64,000 bases of DNA from Sympetrum striolatum (lineage: Eukaryota > Arthropoda > Insecta > Odonata > Libellulidae). The notes under the pieces were generated by a model. That model did no database searches and was not told the origin of the DNA. It saw nothing but the letters and a program-made list of their open reading frames with translations. Position 1 is the first letter of the stretch. Every line of letters starts with the position of its first letter. The stretch spans positions 62,239,454 to 62,303,453 of the forward strand of contig OX388345.1 in NCBI GenBank assembly GCA_947579665.1, given 5' to 3'. Of the stretch, positions 1 to 13,300 are shown piece by piece. The position numbers and the translations under genes are program-made.

Positions 1-2992
1 AAATCCTGACAAAAAGGAATGATTACGTATCCGTATATAATCTCCAGGATTATATACCTTGTCAGAAGTTTAAATTTAGGACGATTTAAAGGTTATATAA
101 GGGTAAGAGAAATTGTTTCCATCGGTAGCTCATATGCAACTCTACGAATTTAAGTTTTTTGTTTTCCATAATTAGGATATCCCAACTGGAAGTCGTGAGA
201 AAGAATAACATTGCAGAAATGAAGGTTAACTCTCTAACTTTTTTTTAAAAAAAAAGCTGAGTTATCATCTCGTTGATAGCCAGAGAGAAAAGGGTCCATA
301 CGAACGGAAAAGGGACTGAAATCTGACAGACAGGAGATGTGCATTAAAAGCTCCACAAACCTTGTGTGGGTGGAACCTTAGGTAACAATTTTCTCCTTTC
401 TTGCTATTTAAGTCAGCTTAGATCACTCACCTAAAATAGAAAAAAAATATTGTTTATTAATATATTCTATCATACATGAAAATGATAAGCAATTCAAGTT
501 TAAACATCAATCATATACGCAGATGTATTATATTTATATAAAAATGACGATACTGAAATGAAAATTCCTTCACTAAAATTAGTATGTAAATTATAATGGG
601 AAATAACCGAAATCTCAAACGTGATATACTTTTTATTTATATGATACAGTTTCTAGGTAATAGTTTGGAATAAATATTTGGCCTGGTGATAAAGAGCTGG
701 TAAAGAAACAGATGATAGCCGTTTATGGCTAAAACAGTTCGTAACAAAAATATCTAAAATATCTTGCAGGGCTTATCAAGTTCAGTTTTCCTTTAGCAGC
801 TGTCATAACGTTCCATGAAGCATAAACAATGTTACTCTCAGGTAATATAGAATTAATCAGCATGGGAAAGGCGATAGAGAAAGTAAAGGTCAAAACCTAG
901 GATGAGAGTTCATTGATCAAAGAGTTGATTAAGTGGAAGCCAGAGGAAGGAGGGAAGTGATTAGGGAATTATTGCAGCCTATAAGCTTAATAGAGAATAT
1001 AGAGAGTAATCAGGATAAAGCATAGAACAAAGGAAGGCTCGAATCAATATATAAACACAGATGATAAGGCCAATGATGATACTATAGGTATGAGTAATGT
1101 CTTTTGTGTAGGTAATAGCTTGAAAGCGGCAATTAAAAGAGTGAAAGCTCGGCATAAATATTGAAGGATAGTGGTCACTAACGATATGTAAGTACTCAGA
1201 TGCGGAAGTCCATCACTTGTAGCCGAATAATGCTAGACTCCCGCGCCTTCCGATTAGGCTGAAATAAGCCGTAAATTGGGCGCCACGAGCGATGAAGAGA
1301 AATTTCCGCAAAATGCGCGAGAATTCGCGGTCAAATAAGAGACTCAGGGTCTTATATACCGTAATAGAAAAATGCTGGGTCAAATTCTTGGAACATAGGC
1401 TCTCCTAAAGGTTTGATAAGATGGAAAAATATTCATTTAAACTAAATTCATTCCAAATTTGTTTTTTTTTAATTAGTAGTTACACAATTGAAGTCGGTTG
1501 AGCTGTGACGATAACTTATTGAATGGTTCTGGACAGTGGTATTTTAGACAGTTCTCATTTTGTGTAGGATTATTCATAATTTCGTCATGATGTTAACTAA
1601 ATACTATGAACTGATGGAGTAAAATTAAGCACTTCAATTCACAGTAGAAATATTGTTTGCTTTATTAGTCACAATGAAATCGATTGAAAGCTATTCACCT
1701 TCTTTTTTCACCTCAGAATTGCACATAAGAAGAATATTTCAGATTAACCTCAAAGTAACTCAATTTTTCTTCAATCGAACTGGAAATGCCGTATTTCGGG
1801 ATTGGGTTTTAAAAATAGAATAAAAAAATTGAAAGAATTTCTGCGCATTTTAACATTTACATGCAGGGTATATCGTGAGCCCCTACAATTTCTATTTTTT
1901 CGCGATACAATGACTCTCATGGCTTTTTTCTAGTTCTTCATATTCCTGCGTTTATTACATTAAATAATATCGAAAAAACGTCAAGGTATGAGCGTACATT
2001 CAGATCTTTCTCAGAATCAGAAAGCAGAATTCGACTTGTATTTCAAGGAAGGAATTTTATATCTACAAACGGATGATTTTTTTCAGGCGTGGAATACTCA
2101 GATGTCGAAGTCGATATTTTATATTCAGAAGAGAGCTGCGATCTTTCTCGGAGGAGTATTTTGATTTTTTGAACTCAGGAAAAATCGATTCCGCATTAAT
2201 AATTCCCGCAGGAAGTGTTTGCGCAATGTATTTGACAAATATTTCCCTCCCATACAAAAAACTCCAAGTTTGGAAAGACTTTGTGGGAGGAGTCTTCCTA
2301 TTCACGGTTTGATTAATGCGTCTCAAGATCTCAATTTATATCTGTCTTCTGCGAAATGTAACACAAGAGAGATTCTCTATTTGTCAGATTCAAAGAGAAT
2401 TCGATCAATATCCTTCGTGGAATCGAATCCTATTTTTAAGGGACTATCTATTTACCACGACGAATGCTGCACTCCCACCGATACATTTTTTCTAATCGAA
2501 AATTTTCTAATCCCGTCCCTTTAACATGGGTATGGAAATTGGTATCCTCAGAGCGGGAAATTAGTTTTATGCCGCGAACGTAATTTCGAGACCTGGATGA
2601 CGTAGAGATGGAATGGAGATAATTCGAAAAAATCTATTCCGCCAATGATAAGTTGCCGAGTAATGGGATGAATCAAAATTACGGATCGCAACCGGCACCG
2701 CAGCGAAATACATCATGGATTAGTTATATATTCCAAATTAGAACTCGAAACTGATGATTTTAGATCCATCTACTGCGGGAAGTATTCATTGATAATGGCA
2801 TTTCTTGCGTCTCTTAATTTTCAGTACGAAATAATAAATTGTTGCTGTTACTCATTTTGCGGGAGTAGGAATATTTCGATAAACGAGAAAATTCTCTCGG
2901 GGATGAGTAAGTACTGATAGTTCCTATTTGTTTCAATCCTGTTTGCGTCCTTGCAGATAGCCGAGGCCTCGTGAAACACAAGTTCAGGTTTA
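1..2992. other. AT-rich stretch without recognised gene
   Basis: I see no coding region, RNA gene or recognisable mobile element here. Short overlapping ORFs around 2063-2524 lie on both strands over the same bases, match no family I know and carry no start context or splice pattern that would support them. A slightly GC-richer patch at 1200-1360 has no recognisable content. Confidence 0.6.
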
Positions 2993-3740
2993 GACGCATA
3001 TGTCCGGGTTAAACATATGACCCAGGGGGGAACCCTAAAAAAAACTTGTATTATGAGGGAAGGATAAATTTGTGAATATATATATTTTTTTTAATTAAAA
3101 ATTGTAGATGGGAAGTATAATAATATGTGTAATATATATGTGTTACTACCGGACGATTAGTCCACTTGTAGCATTTTTACATTAATAATAATAAAAATAA
3201 AAAATGTAATAACTTGAGAGGCTATCGAGATATTTATTAGGGGTTTGTTTCTACAAGTTTGATAGCTCAAAATGTATCCTATGTTTGCTTAATGACGTCG
3301 CACCTTGCCATATCACAGCAATTGTTAGGAATTTCTTGGATAATGAATTCCCCGATCGCTTGATTGGGAGAGGGTAGTCCATCGATTGCATGGCCCTCCT
3401 AGAAACCCAGACGTGAGGCCACTTGATTATTTTCTGTGAGTGTTTATCAAAAATCAAGTGTGCCAGACACCAGTTCGAGATCCACCAGAACTGCGCAATG
3501 GAATTCCTGCAGTTATTGCAAATGTAAAGCCAGATTCCAGTACTGCAAAACACATGGAGAGAGTAAAATACAGATTAGATGTCTTTTCTGCCACTGATGG
3601 TCCTCATAAAGAGGTATATTAACTGGGTAAAAAAACATTTTAAGTTACCATACTTCTAGAAACAAACCGCCAATAAACATCTTAATTAACTCTCAATTTA
3701 TTACATTTTGAATTATTAAACGTTTAACCCGGACGCCCTG
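2993..3740 (+). mobile_element. Decayed Tc1/mariner-type (IS630 superfamily) DNA transposon
   Basis: The element is bounded by an inverted terminal sequence: GTCCGGGTTAAAC at 3002-3014 returns as its exact reverse complement at 3722-3734. The outer bases on both sides run into a TA dinucleotide (2991-2992 and 3741-3742), as expected for this superfamily's target-site duplication. At about 748 bp it is much shorter than an autonomous copy (usually 1.2-2 kb), and it holds only the C-terminal part of a transposase on the + strand, with several stops and frame changes. It is therefore an internally deleted fossil. The extreme left end (2993-3001) matches the right end poorly, so that boundary is approximate. 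Confidence 0.8.
3294..3622 (+). pseudogene. Transposase C-terminal fragment, Tc1/mariner-like
   Basis: Reading frame 3294-3374 gives an Asp followed by an APCH motif, corresponding to the family's QDGAPPH block that holds the second catalytic aspartate. It continues with VRNFLDNEFPDRLIGRG, which matches the VREFLD-FP-RWIGRGG block. A stop follows. The next block, IAWP followed by a position where the family has PRSPDL, is read in a shifted frame and interrupted by two stops, and the third catalytic aspartate position is replaced (KPR in place of SPD). The C-terminal block at 3440-3622 is open again: FIKNQVCQTPVRDPPELR, then YRLDVFSATDG, matching the KDQVY-TPV and YRLD-RATNG blocks of these transposases. 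The N-terminal HTH region is missing. The family assignment comes from recalled motifs, not a search. It is clearly non-functional. Confidence 0.82.
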
Positions 3741-3742
3741 TA

Positions 3743-6700
3743 TTGTTGTGTGGGCACAAAATAGCTCTTAATAATTTAACAAAGCCATATGATAAAGAAA
3801 TAAAGGCTCAATTTTCTCAGCGAAGAATCACCATTAGTTAGCTTCCTATAAAATTACTTTAATATAATCATGAACAGGAGAAATGAATTAAAACGTAATT
3901 ACCCTGTTCTTTCTTATAATAATCTATTCTCCTTTTCCTTTTTTTTTCCTTCCAATGTCTTTATTCTTACTTGTAGATACCTACTTCCTTATTTGTCTTA
4001 TATATGCACGTATTCTGGTTTTGATTAAACATGATTATGCGGGAAAAAGAGAAACAGTGCTACCGGACAATTATTTGCTTGTTATTATAAGGTATTTCAT
4101 ATAATTAAGTTTCCAGACCAAAACTTTGGATTCAATATTTTCTCCCAGTGATTCCCTTTGATACTGAAGTAATACTTCGACGTTTTATAAAATTTTTCTC
4201 TAAAATGTAACTTGTTACGGTATGAATATTAATAATAAATACTAACCTTAACCTTAAATTATCGTGCCAATACTGCTCAAACCACAACATTTCAGTAATC
4301 AATCTTCTTTCAGTAGTCCTTAGAAGAATTTTTGTACTGAAATAGGTTTGTGATATTTGAATAAGAATCTTTTTTTTTACAATTCACTAATTATAATCGA
4401 TCTATGAGTAATTCATTGCAAACAAGATTCCCCATTGAATATTAAAATTTATAATACTTTTAATCAAATTCGATGAAAGTCTCTTACTGCAACACTGTTT
4501 CCACATCATTCTCTTCATTATTTAATGTAAATGATTCACGAATTTCTCTCTTTGCAAAACTTTGCCCGCTATCAACAAAGGAATAATACCCATTGAATTC
4601 TCTCTCTTCTCCATCAGTGTTAGGTGAAAATGGTTTTCTGGATCTGATTAATCCATTAATCCACCTTTTAAAATACAACTGAAATTAATAATAACAATTC
4701 CGTAAACGATATGCAATGCCAGATGATATTGATATCCGATTTAATAAGCAATTACTTAACTTTAATATAATACCTTACCGGGTTTTTAAATAAAACAATC
4801 ATTACTAGAGTTTGTACGAATCTCCTTTTTTAACAAAAAATATCTTAGGTTGAGAAAATAGTGCTCTACCAATATCTATTCATATTTTTCAATACATCAT
4901 ATATCTATCGCACGGTTGAAAATTCGAAATAAAAACAACAAATTGTGGGCAGTTCCTTTTTTGTCTTCCATTCAGAACACGTACATTTTTTGTTCGTTTT
5001 CGTATAACAGTGGCTTCGGAAGGTAGCAATCCATGCCGCTGCTTGCTATTCAGACTTCATCCAATCCCTAATGCAATCATTCAGTTCCCTTTATTCCCTC
5101 GCTGTATTTTATCCTCTAGATTCCCTCAGATCACGCCATCGTCAGAAACTGATTAATTTTCACCGTCTGAAAAACTTGAATAGCTTTCGAGCCCTACAAT
5201 GGCCGTCCAACGGATAATTTATTAGAGGAATATTATTCATCGCTCGCAAAAGGATTGATCTCTTGCGGCAAATTGAAGCTCAAAGGAAATTAGAAAGCAA
5301 TTAAACCGGATTCTTTCTTCTTTACTCTCTATACCTATTGGAGTTGAGGAAGTCAATGGAAGAGAGAATATCTCTCAGATTTCCCTAAATGCGATATTTT
5401 ATACTCATCCCTTTGGGAAAACGTCACCCGTCGAATTATAATTTTCACCATACTTTTCTAACTTCTGAAGATTAGCTTGGATTATGTATTGATTATAACT
5501 CTTAACTTAACTTATTGATTATCTCTGATTAACACCAATTTGGAGTTCTTTGAACAGTAGTTTTTCAGAGATACGATTTCTTTGATATTTTCGTCTGGTG
5601 ATGGAACAGCCCCAACGGTTTAACGAATCTTTTCATCTTCTATTTTAAAAACAGCCGTCTATAATTCCCTCTCTTAAAAAAAATACAATAGCTCTTCATT
5701 TTGTTTTTTTTCGTGTTTTTTTCCGTAGACCTGTTGGTGAAGTGTTTTCCCGCAACGCAGTTCTTTCTATATTTAATCGTACTTAGTTCTAGTTTACAAC
5801 AACATGTTTGCTCTAATTTACTTATTAGTTTGTATATATTAGATTTTGCCTATTTTATGCATTTTATATTAGCCGCTTGATTGTATATATATCTTTATTT
5901 ATTTCTAGATGTAAGTTAGTTGTGTACCATTATTTTTAAATGAATGTGCCTATATTCTTTAAATAATAACTGAAATGGTTAAGTGACAGAGAGGTAATTT
6001 TTCCTAACCTTGCGGAAATGGTATAATAATAATAGTAGGAATAATTTGAATACGGTTCTTCCATTACTCAATCAAAAACACAATCGGAAGTTACATAAGC
6101 GAATAAAATTGAGGAATTTTATTAGAGGTTCTTGGAAGTAGGTAGTAACGAGAAAAGAACCCCCTAACAAAGAATAAGGAAGCGATATCTGTTTCTTTGA
6201 TGACAAGAAATGAGGCGAAAAGTAGTTATTTTGTTTGCCACAAAACACTTTGGGACTGAGATGAAAGAGTCAAGGCAGCGCGACACAGCTCTCAAATCTT
6301 TAACATCCGCCAAATGGTGCACAAGAGATCAGATCCCACTTCGTTACAAGTAAAGTACTACAAGATAACGAGCTCATGCAATTCCGGCGGCCTTGACACG
6401 AAAAACGTGGCCTACGTATAAAGATGCAGAAAGAAAGTTCCCAATTCATCGCCGTAAAAGGCACATTACATCCCGGTAATGCGATGAATTTCCTCATTTT
6501 CAGCTCATCGCAGGAGCACAAAAGGCATGGGAGAGCTTTGTTTTTTTATTCCCCGTGTTCAGCCATCGATTCTGGCGGTAATTAACGAGATTCTCGCATC
6601 AAAAGGCGAGCCGCTCGAATTATGTTTTGTAAGGGCGCGTAATCGGATTATTTAGGATCTTTTCTTCGCTGCAATGCTCGGCGGAAGTGCCCCGATGAGG

Positions 6701-8626
6701 AAACGTGGCTGCTTATTCCCGCCGCAAAAACCCCACCGAAGTTTTGTTATCTACCCTATCTTTTTATTCCCTCTTTTCACCTGTTTCGGAAGCCTGTGTG
6801 AGAGCGATTGTGGTCGGAAAAGGCTGCGAAGTCGCCTCCATCGGTCCCTCTTCTGCCACCTAAACCAAGTCTCCCACCTTCCCAATTGCTTTTACTCCTT
6901 TCTCCACTATTCACTCTTTTTTTAACCCCCCCTTGCGTTACTTCCGAAAATTAAAAGGGCGGGAGTGCATTAGTGGATCGATGCGGATCTTTCGAGGCTT
7001 TCGCGTTGGAAAATCCGTTGGCACGCCACGGAAAACGAAAGGGGGAAAAGTTCTCCCTTTTGGGAAACCGACTGGTGACGGGAGAAAATTCGTCAGCTCT
7101 TTCTACTTTTGTAGAGAAGAAGTTATTTTGGGTAAATCTTTTTCTTTGAAGTTCAAAAAATTCATTTTCTTAGAAGAGCAATATTTAAGATTGGTGGTGA
7201 TTGTAGGTCGTTATTGTAATTAAAGGCTGAAAGTGAATGGAATAGCAGTTAATGACAAAAATGATAGAACACATACTTATACATACACATGTTATTTGAA
7301 AAATAACGAAGTAAAAAAGGCATGCATTTCGCATTCGTAAGACACCCTATCTTCAGACGAATCATCACTATTTAAATAAAAACTACTTATATTTTTAAAA
7401 ATGTACCAGCACAATAGGTATTAGTTCGTAATATAATGATGAACTTTCCGAATCTCTTCTCTTAAATTGAAGCTAAAACAAAGAATACGTAGATGTTTTT
7501 AGGCAATATTTACCCAGATTAATTCATGTTGGATATATGCTGAAAGAGACTATCAATGCCGCTAATTTTGGTTGTTGAAGCCTTGAGATATCGATGAAAA
7601 TGTTTTTATAGAAGTTTTATTTTCCAGTTAATTAAGCAGATTATATATTATTAAGGATTAAAGAAGCTTGTCAACTTTTCTAAAAGGTTCTTTACTAAGG
7701 GAGCCTTTTGTCTAGGTAGGTTCTTTTGTCAAATACGCCGCTATTTGTACTTCTTTCAAATAAATAAACACAGTATGCATCGTTAGCTACCTATTTTTCT
7801 AATTCGTCTGTAGTCGAGGAATTGCGGAAGGTTACTCCTTTTGTTTCCAATGGTAACAATGAATTCCAAATAATCCAAAGATTTTAAATTAATTAACCTG
7901 TAGAGCCAGTTTGCATGAATCATTGACTGCGCTGGCTGAAAAATATGATTAAATGATAATGGGTTTTAACGCAGTTATTCTGAAATTTTATAGCACGTTT
8001 CTTTCTCACCTCAAAAAGAGAATGGTAATCGCGTAAAGCAAAAGCTACATCTCTGAATTAACGTTAATCACATCATTCATTTAATCACAACATGATCCCG
8101 TTTAATCGCATGATTCATTATGATCCCGTTCTTACGAAGGTTTCCTGCTCTCTCTCGTGATGTCGCCTAGATGCCTTGCTGAGTACAGTAAACAGGACAA
8201 TTGAAAGGTCGAATGCGCTAGTTTCATCTCCAACGACGGGCCCTTAACTTTCCCGATCGCGTGGTTGGAATCCTTTAACCTCGTCACCCCCTTTCGACCC
8301 CACTCCTTATCGATGGGAAGAGAATTAAGGAAGATTAACATCGACGCCGCTTGTTTACATTTCCCCCATAAGTCACCTTCATCGCCTTCTCGAGTCCCTC
8401 TGCACTCGACTAGCATCTCGCGTGACGCCCCCCAACTGTCTTTCTTCGCGTGTTGATTCGCATTTTTCATCGGGAAACCTCAATCGAATTTCGTGAGGAA
8501 ATGGAAGACGCCGCGATGGAAACAGAAGCCACTTTTGGAGAGATTGCTTCCCGCGATTCGTCCCATATCCACGCGTCATATCGGTAGTGACAAGATGAAA
8601 AAGAATACACCCTCTATCCTCTACTT
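3743..8626. other. No recognised gene; GC-richer block at about 6270-7090
   Basis: Most of this stretch is AT-rich and featureless. The block at about 6270-7090 is markedly richer in G+C and CpG and holds short ORFs on both strands (6300-6521 minus, 6674-6925 and 6933-7223 plus). None resembles a known protein and none shows plausible exon borders. A second GC-rich block begins at about 8130. I assign no function. Confidence 0.55.
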
Positions 8627-8790
8627 CAGCGTTTCCCAAACTTTTTCTGCGATGGAAAACTTTGCAGACCTGGGATTTTTAACGGAACGCTTAGCTTATT
8701 TTTTTAGGTTGGGTAATTCAACTTGTAAACATTTTAGAAACATTTTATTAAAAGATAATATTTAGTAATCATTTTTAATTATAAAACTAT
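8627..8790 (+). mobile_element. Partial hAT-type MITE, same family as 44103-44363
   Basis: The segment starts with CAGCGTTTCCCAAACTTTTT and runs parallel for about 125 bp with the reverse complement of the complete element at 44103-44363. Both share the start CAGNGTTTCYC, then CTTTTTCTGC-ATGGAA, then TTTAACGGAAC and an AGCTTATTTTTT block. The opposite terminal repeat is not found downstream, so this copy is truncated on its right. CAG-starting termini of this kind are typical of hAT elements. Confidence 0.65.
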
Positions 8791-8824
8791 TATCATATAA
8801 TATAAACATTCGCAATTGAGCGCA

Positions 8825-9170
8825 ATTCTGATGCTACAGGATGCAGGGGCTTTAGAAGATATGTATCTGCGAAGGATTCAGCACGAAGGCAGCTTGGTAA
8901 CTCAACCCCTATGAAATAAGCTACTAATAGCCTCTAGAGAGGAATGAGGTTTACTAGGCAGGATGAGGAGTGAGGTAGTTTGCCATCGCTTTACTCACTG
9001 ACTCAGAATGCTATAAGTGGAACATGTCCACTCAAGTGAAGCACAATGAATCTAAGAGTTACACTTTTCTAGTCGTAAAGAGAGACCTTGATCAGTGACA
9101 TTATTAACTCATACCTCAATAGCTTTCATTTCATCACAGCGATGATCAAGGCTGTAACAAAAGTAAATAA
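8825..9170. repeat. Probable dispersed repeat relic of unknown class
   Basis: The segment around 8955-9010 (GAGTGAGGTAGTTTGCC, then CGCTTTACTCACTG) and the later text ATACCTCAATAGCTTTCAT resemble a repeat I have seen in several insect genomic and EST sequences. I cannot name the family, and no second copy lies in this window. The call rests on recollection only. Confidence 0.35.
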
Positions 9171-10280
9171 GAAATACATTTTCTTTATCCTGTACTGAAT
9201 GACAGATGAAAATATTCAATTTGTCAGAATATGGTAACAGGAAAATTAAAAGATGTAAACAAAGACTTAGGACTTAAACGTTGGACAATATCAGCGTCAC
9301 ATTAAAGAAGAATTAATAAGAAAATGCGCTATTTTTAAGCCAACACTATTGAGGGTTTATCTTCCAATTCAGGATGGGAATTTTTAGAAGATAGATTATG
9401 TAAAAAAAGATTACTTATTAAAGTCGGAGAAAGTACGTTCTCAGAGGATGCAGCCGATATTATGAGTTCTGTGTTATATAGGCCGTTTAGAAAATGCAAG
9501 GAAGATCATGGAAATATATTTCTAGAGCTAGTCGCCTCAAGAATTCCTTTCTTCGGAAACGATACGGGACAGTAATCGATTCTGGAAGTGGAACCATTGG
9601 GCATATACTCCTTGCCAGACGTGGAAAGGCGGCTTACAGAGTGCGTATATAGATGTAGGTATGAGTTGACCGCATACGCTTAAAATTGGGAATGTAATGG
9701 GTTTGGTTGAAGAAAGGGTTGAGGTCAGAAGAGGCGAAACGGGGGCACCGGACGAATGGTCGACATCCGGAATTTTAAGAGGCCAAAAAAACTTCAGGAA
9801 TACGAATAAGGATCGCGCTTAATTATAGCCTCTCTGACGGAAGTCGTTAATAAAAGCGAAATCTTATTGCTCTGTAATTCATGAGGAGCTTATAAGGGAC
9901 GTTGTGGAAGACCTCTTTATCGCGGGGTTTATTTAACAAGTTTGGGAACCGAAAGGAAATTTATATTATGAGTATTTGAGTTTAGATGACGTTTTACTTA
10001 GAGAGATGTACCAATCAGGAATCTCGGTATCAGATAAGAGTAGGTAAAACTAAGGAAAGTGTAATGCCGCAAAAAATGATTAAATAAAATTTGACCAATG
10101 AACAATGGAAAGTTCTTATTTTTGTCAAATAAAGAAAAGGAAATTTCGCAGTGGCAAATTTAATTCTTGCAGAAAATTTCTATATGCTCCTAAAAAACTA
10201 CCTTCTTCAAGATCATCTACGTAATAACCTATTTATAAATTGAGCTAAACCAAATGTTAAGTAACTTAATTAAAAGAAAA
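9171..10280. other. No recognised gene
   Basis: The stretch has mixed composition, with a slightly GC-richer portion at about 9520-9900. I see no long ORF, terminal repeats or RNA gene. Confidence 0.55.
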
Positions 10281-10350
10281 GGGTCGAGGTAAGATCCCGG
10301 GTTCGATTCCCGGCCCCGTCAGACTTTTTTCATGTCCGTTTTTCCTTGGT
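10281..10350 (+). mobile_element. 5'-truncated tRNA-derived SINE (same family as 43 kb pair)
   Basis: AGATCCCGGGTTCGATTCCC contains a perfect Pol III B box (GGTTCGATTCC). The text that follows (CCCGTCAGACTTTTTTCA, then GTCCGTTTTTCCTTGG) is the same tail found in the two SINE copies at 43197-43321 and 43507-43604. The A-box half is missing, so the copy is 5'-truncated. Similar strings (GTAACTTAATTAA and GTAACTTAAATTAA) flank it and may be a decayed target-site duplication. Confidence 0.75.
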
Positions 10351-10354
10351 AACT

Positions 10355-13300
10355 TAAATTAATTTAATGCCCGGAATATGAAACAGTTTGTCTAAACATT
10401 AAAGCCTCTCTCCACATTTTTAATGTCCAATCAAATTAGGATTTTCTTTTAATTTTTCTCTTAAAAAATATCACAAATGAATCTTATACTAAAAAATCTA
10501 TCACTTATTTGAGAAAAATATAACAGCAATTTTTCGTCATTACTGGGCATCAATATGATTCAGTTTTTGCAGAGCGATCTCCTTAGGAAAAGTACTGAAT
10601 TCACGAACAAAATTTAATTTAGCATTTTTCTACATTCGTTTGGTAAATTATTATTTACTTTATGTAGAAACGTTGAAATCATTTTACAAATTATGAGTTA
10701 TTTTTCCTAAGATAATGAGGATGTATTATGGAGAACGCTGATTGCCATTAGAGAATATTGCGTCATCCTTAATGGCGTGGTTTGAGGTAGAACCAACATG
10801 GTTTTGGAGCAGTTGCGATGAGCACTTATTCGACTGACAGAATAAAATGAACGATTTTCCGATTCTGGAAATTCCTTCTCTTAATCGTTCTCCCATTCAT
10901 ACATAATGTAACTTTTGGGAATCAACAGCGATGATGGATGGCGTCATCCACCCCCATTAACATCATCGCGAGGGCGGATGAATTTGTTTGGAGAACAGAG
11001 AGCGATAACACCGTTGTGGCGAAAGTATATGAAGAGAAAGAAATCGATTTTTTCCTCCTCTTCTCGCCTTCCCCCACTCTGCACGCAACTAATTGCTCGT
11101 AACGAAGTCAGAATTTCCATTTCCAACCCCATTATCTTTTTTTCCTTCCTCCTCATTGCTTATCGCTCTCCTTCCTACATAACTCTTCATTCCATCTCAT
11201 CCTCAGATCATTAACTGCTTCCATATCTCTCATATTTCTCTTCCTTCCTCCTCAACGCATTTTCCCCTTTGCCTTATCGCACTTTATCGCATCTTGAATT
11301 TCGCCTCCAAAAGTTTTAACTTTAACTTTTCCATCTCCTCCTCATCGAAGAGTTTCGTCACTCCATACCCTTTTAACCAATTACTATCAATGAATGTATA
11401 CTAGGGTAGGCCGAAAAAACTTCTTTTTCCCGATCAAATTTGCCGTATGCGGGGAAGTTGTGTATTGATATGAGGATCTCGGATGCATAATTTTTCCGAA
11501 ATAGGATAATATTAACCACTGCCGTGCGAGCCCTAAAGTAAAAAAAAATCTAAAATAAAGGCGCAAATGAGAAACTAATTAAAAGTCTATGGAGGCTGAG
11601 GTATTGTAAATATTGACATTTTAGTAAGTATCGACAATTAATTTATATCTCTGTATTACGTTTCTGAAATTTTAAGTTTATTTAATGCAATCTACGGTTT
11701 TATGACGCCTGGGCGAACAAATCTTGTGTGTAGGCAACCCACAAAGCGACCAAAAATTCTGGTGAAATGGGACATCACCTTCAATTTTGCCTTTTGGAAG
11801 CTGTAATTGTGAAACTTTTTCTATTTAAAAAACATTATGGTGTAAGAAATGTCTTGGTCGTCTTTTGGCGTTAAATAATCCATGGAAAATACTTTAAAAA
11901 TAATAATTTTGACATTATAGTTAATTTTTACGAATAAATATACATCTGATCTGATCTGACATTGCATATCCTTCTTATAACTGTACTTGTAACTTTATCC
12001 ATTACCGTCCGCCTCTATTTCTAATAAGTTCCACGAGTAATAGCAAAAGAAACATATTTACAATTCCCACTAAGGTAAGAGAACTACTTTCGTTGCGATT
12101 TATTACTACAAAAACAAAACTTCGTTTCGGTCACGTTTAACGTTTAATAACAAGAACCAGTAAAAAATAAGCAAGCTTTATTTTTACTCCTAGCTTGGAA
12201 TTTTAAAACTGGTGATATCAAGATCGACTTTGTGGAAAAGCGTAGTATCAAAGATGAAATGAAAAAGGTTGTTTAATTTTTGATTTGGAATATATATTTC
12301 ATAAAGGTTCTAAATCTACGTTTCAGATTACCATTAATTTTATTTCCCTCAGGATTCTTATCGTAAGCGGTTTATAATTGCGTCGGCAGACCGAAACTTT
12401 CTGTAGTTCCCGAATACTGGTGTAAGTAGGTGCGGAGAGCCGTCCAAGACGGTTCTTGGCGATTTCATACCTCTAATTCATTAATAGCGTGTTCTGATTT
12501 TCTTTCCTTATAACATAATTGGTAAATTTAGGATCATGAGAACAAATTTGAAAAAAATCCGAAATTTTACAACTTTAATTTGACCTACTTCGAATAAAAA
12601 TATTGCATCATGTATGATAAACATTGCGTTAGTTTTTAAAATTTGTTCAAGCAGGCAACAATTTGAAAAATTTCGTAAAACGTAATAATATTCGAGTTGT
12701 TCTTATTTTTTCATCAGCATTTTGAACGTTTTTGTTTGATGCTTTGGGTTATATTTACTCAAAATTATTAGTTTTTCTTTGCATGAAATATTTAACACAT
12801 TCTGCAGTACTGATTCAAAGTGAATTTAGACGATGAGCTTATGATTGAATGTCTCACGGAGAATTAAAAGGAAGACTATTTTTTTTCTAGCACATATTTA
12901 CGATAAGGAGAAACTTCTAAAATTGAAAAATATATTTTATTTGAAAACTTTAACGGAAAAGTAATCTTTGAGCCTTCCGTAACTTTTAATGGTGATTAAT
13001 TATGAACATTTCCGATAGCCCTCCTCTCACCAAGTTTTGATGTGGTCAAATTCTATTTAACAAGCATATTTCGTGGGATGTGTGCCGCCATTTAAACTTT
13101 TTCCCATCCCAAAGCAAGGAAAAGTTTGAAACTCTTAAATCCAAAGCATTGCTTGTCTCAGAGCGTAGTTCCTCTTAAAATAGGACGTGCTCGTTCAATC
13201 GGTGAAATTCAGTTTCGTGTGCGAATATGTCATGAAAATAATCCATTATCCGTGAATTTCTCCTAGAAAACCGGCTGAAACTGAAATAAAAATTTAGTTT

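Noticed and set aside
10281..10321. A tRNA gene at the GGTTCGATTCCC string
   Set aside because: There is no acceptor, D or anticodon arm; the tail is shared with two other SINE copies, so it is SINE sequence.
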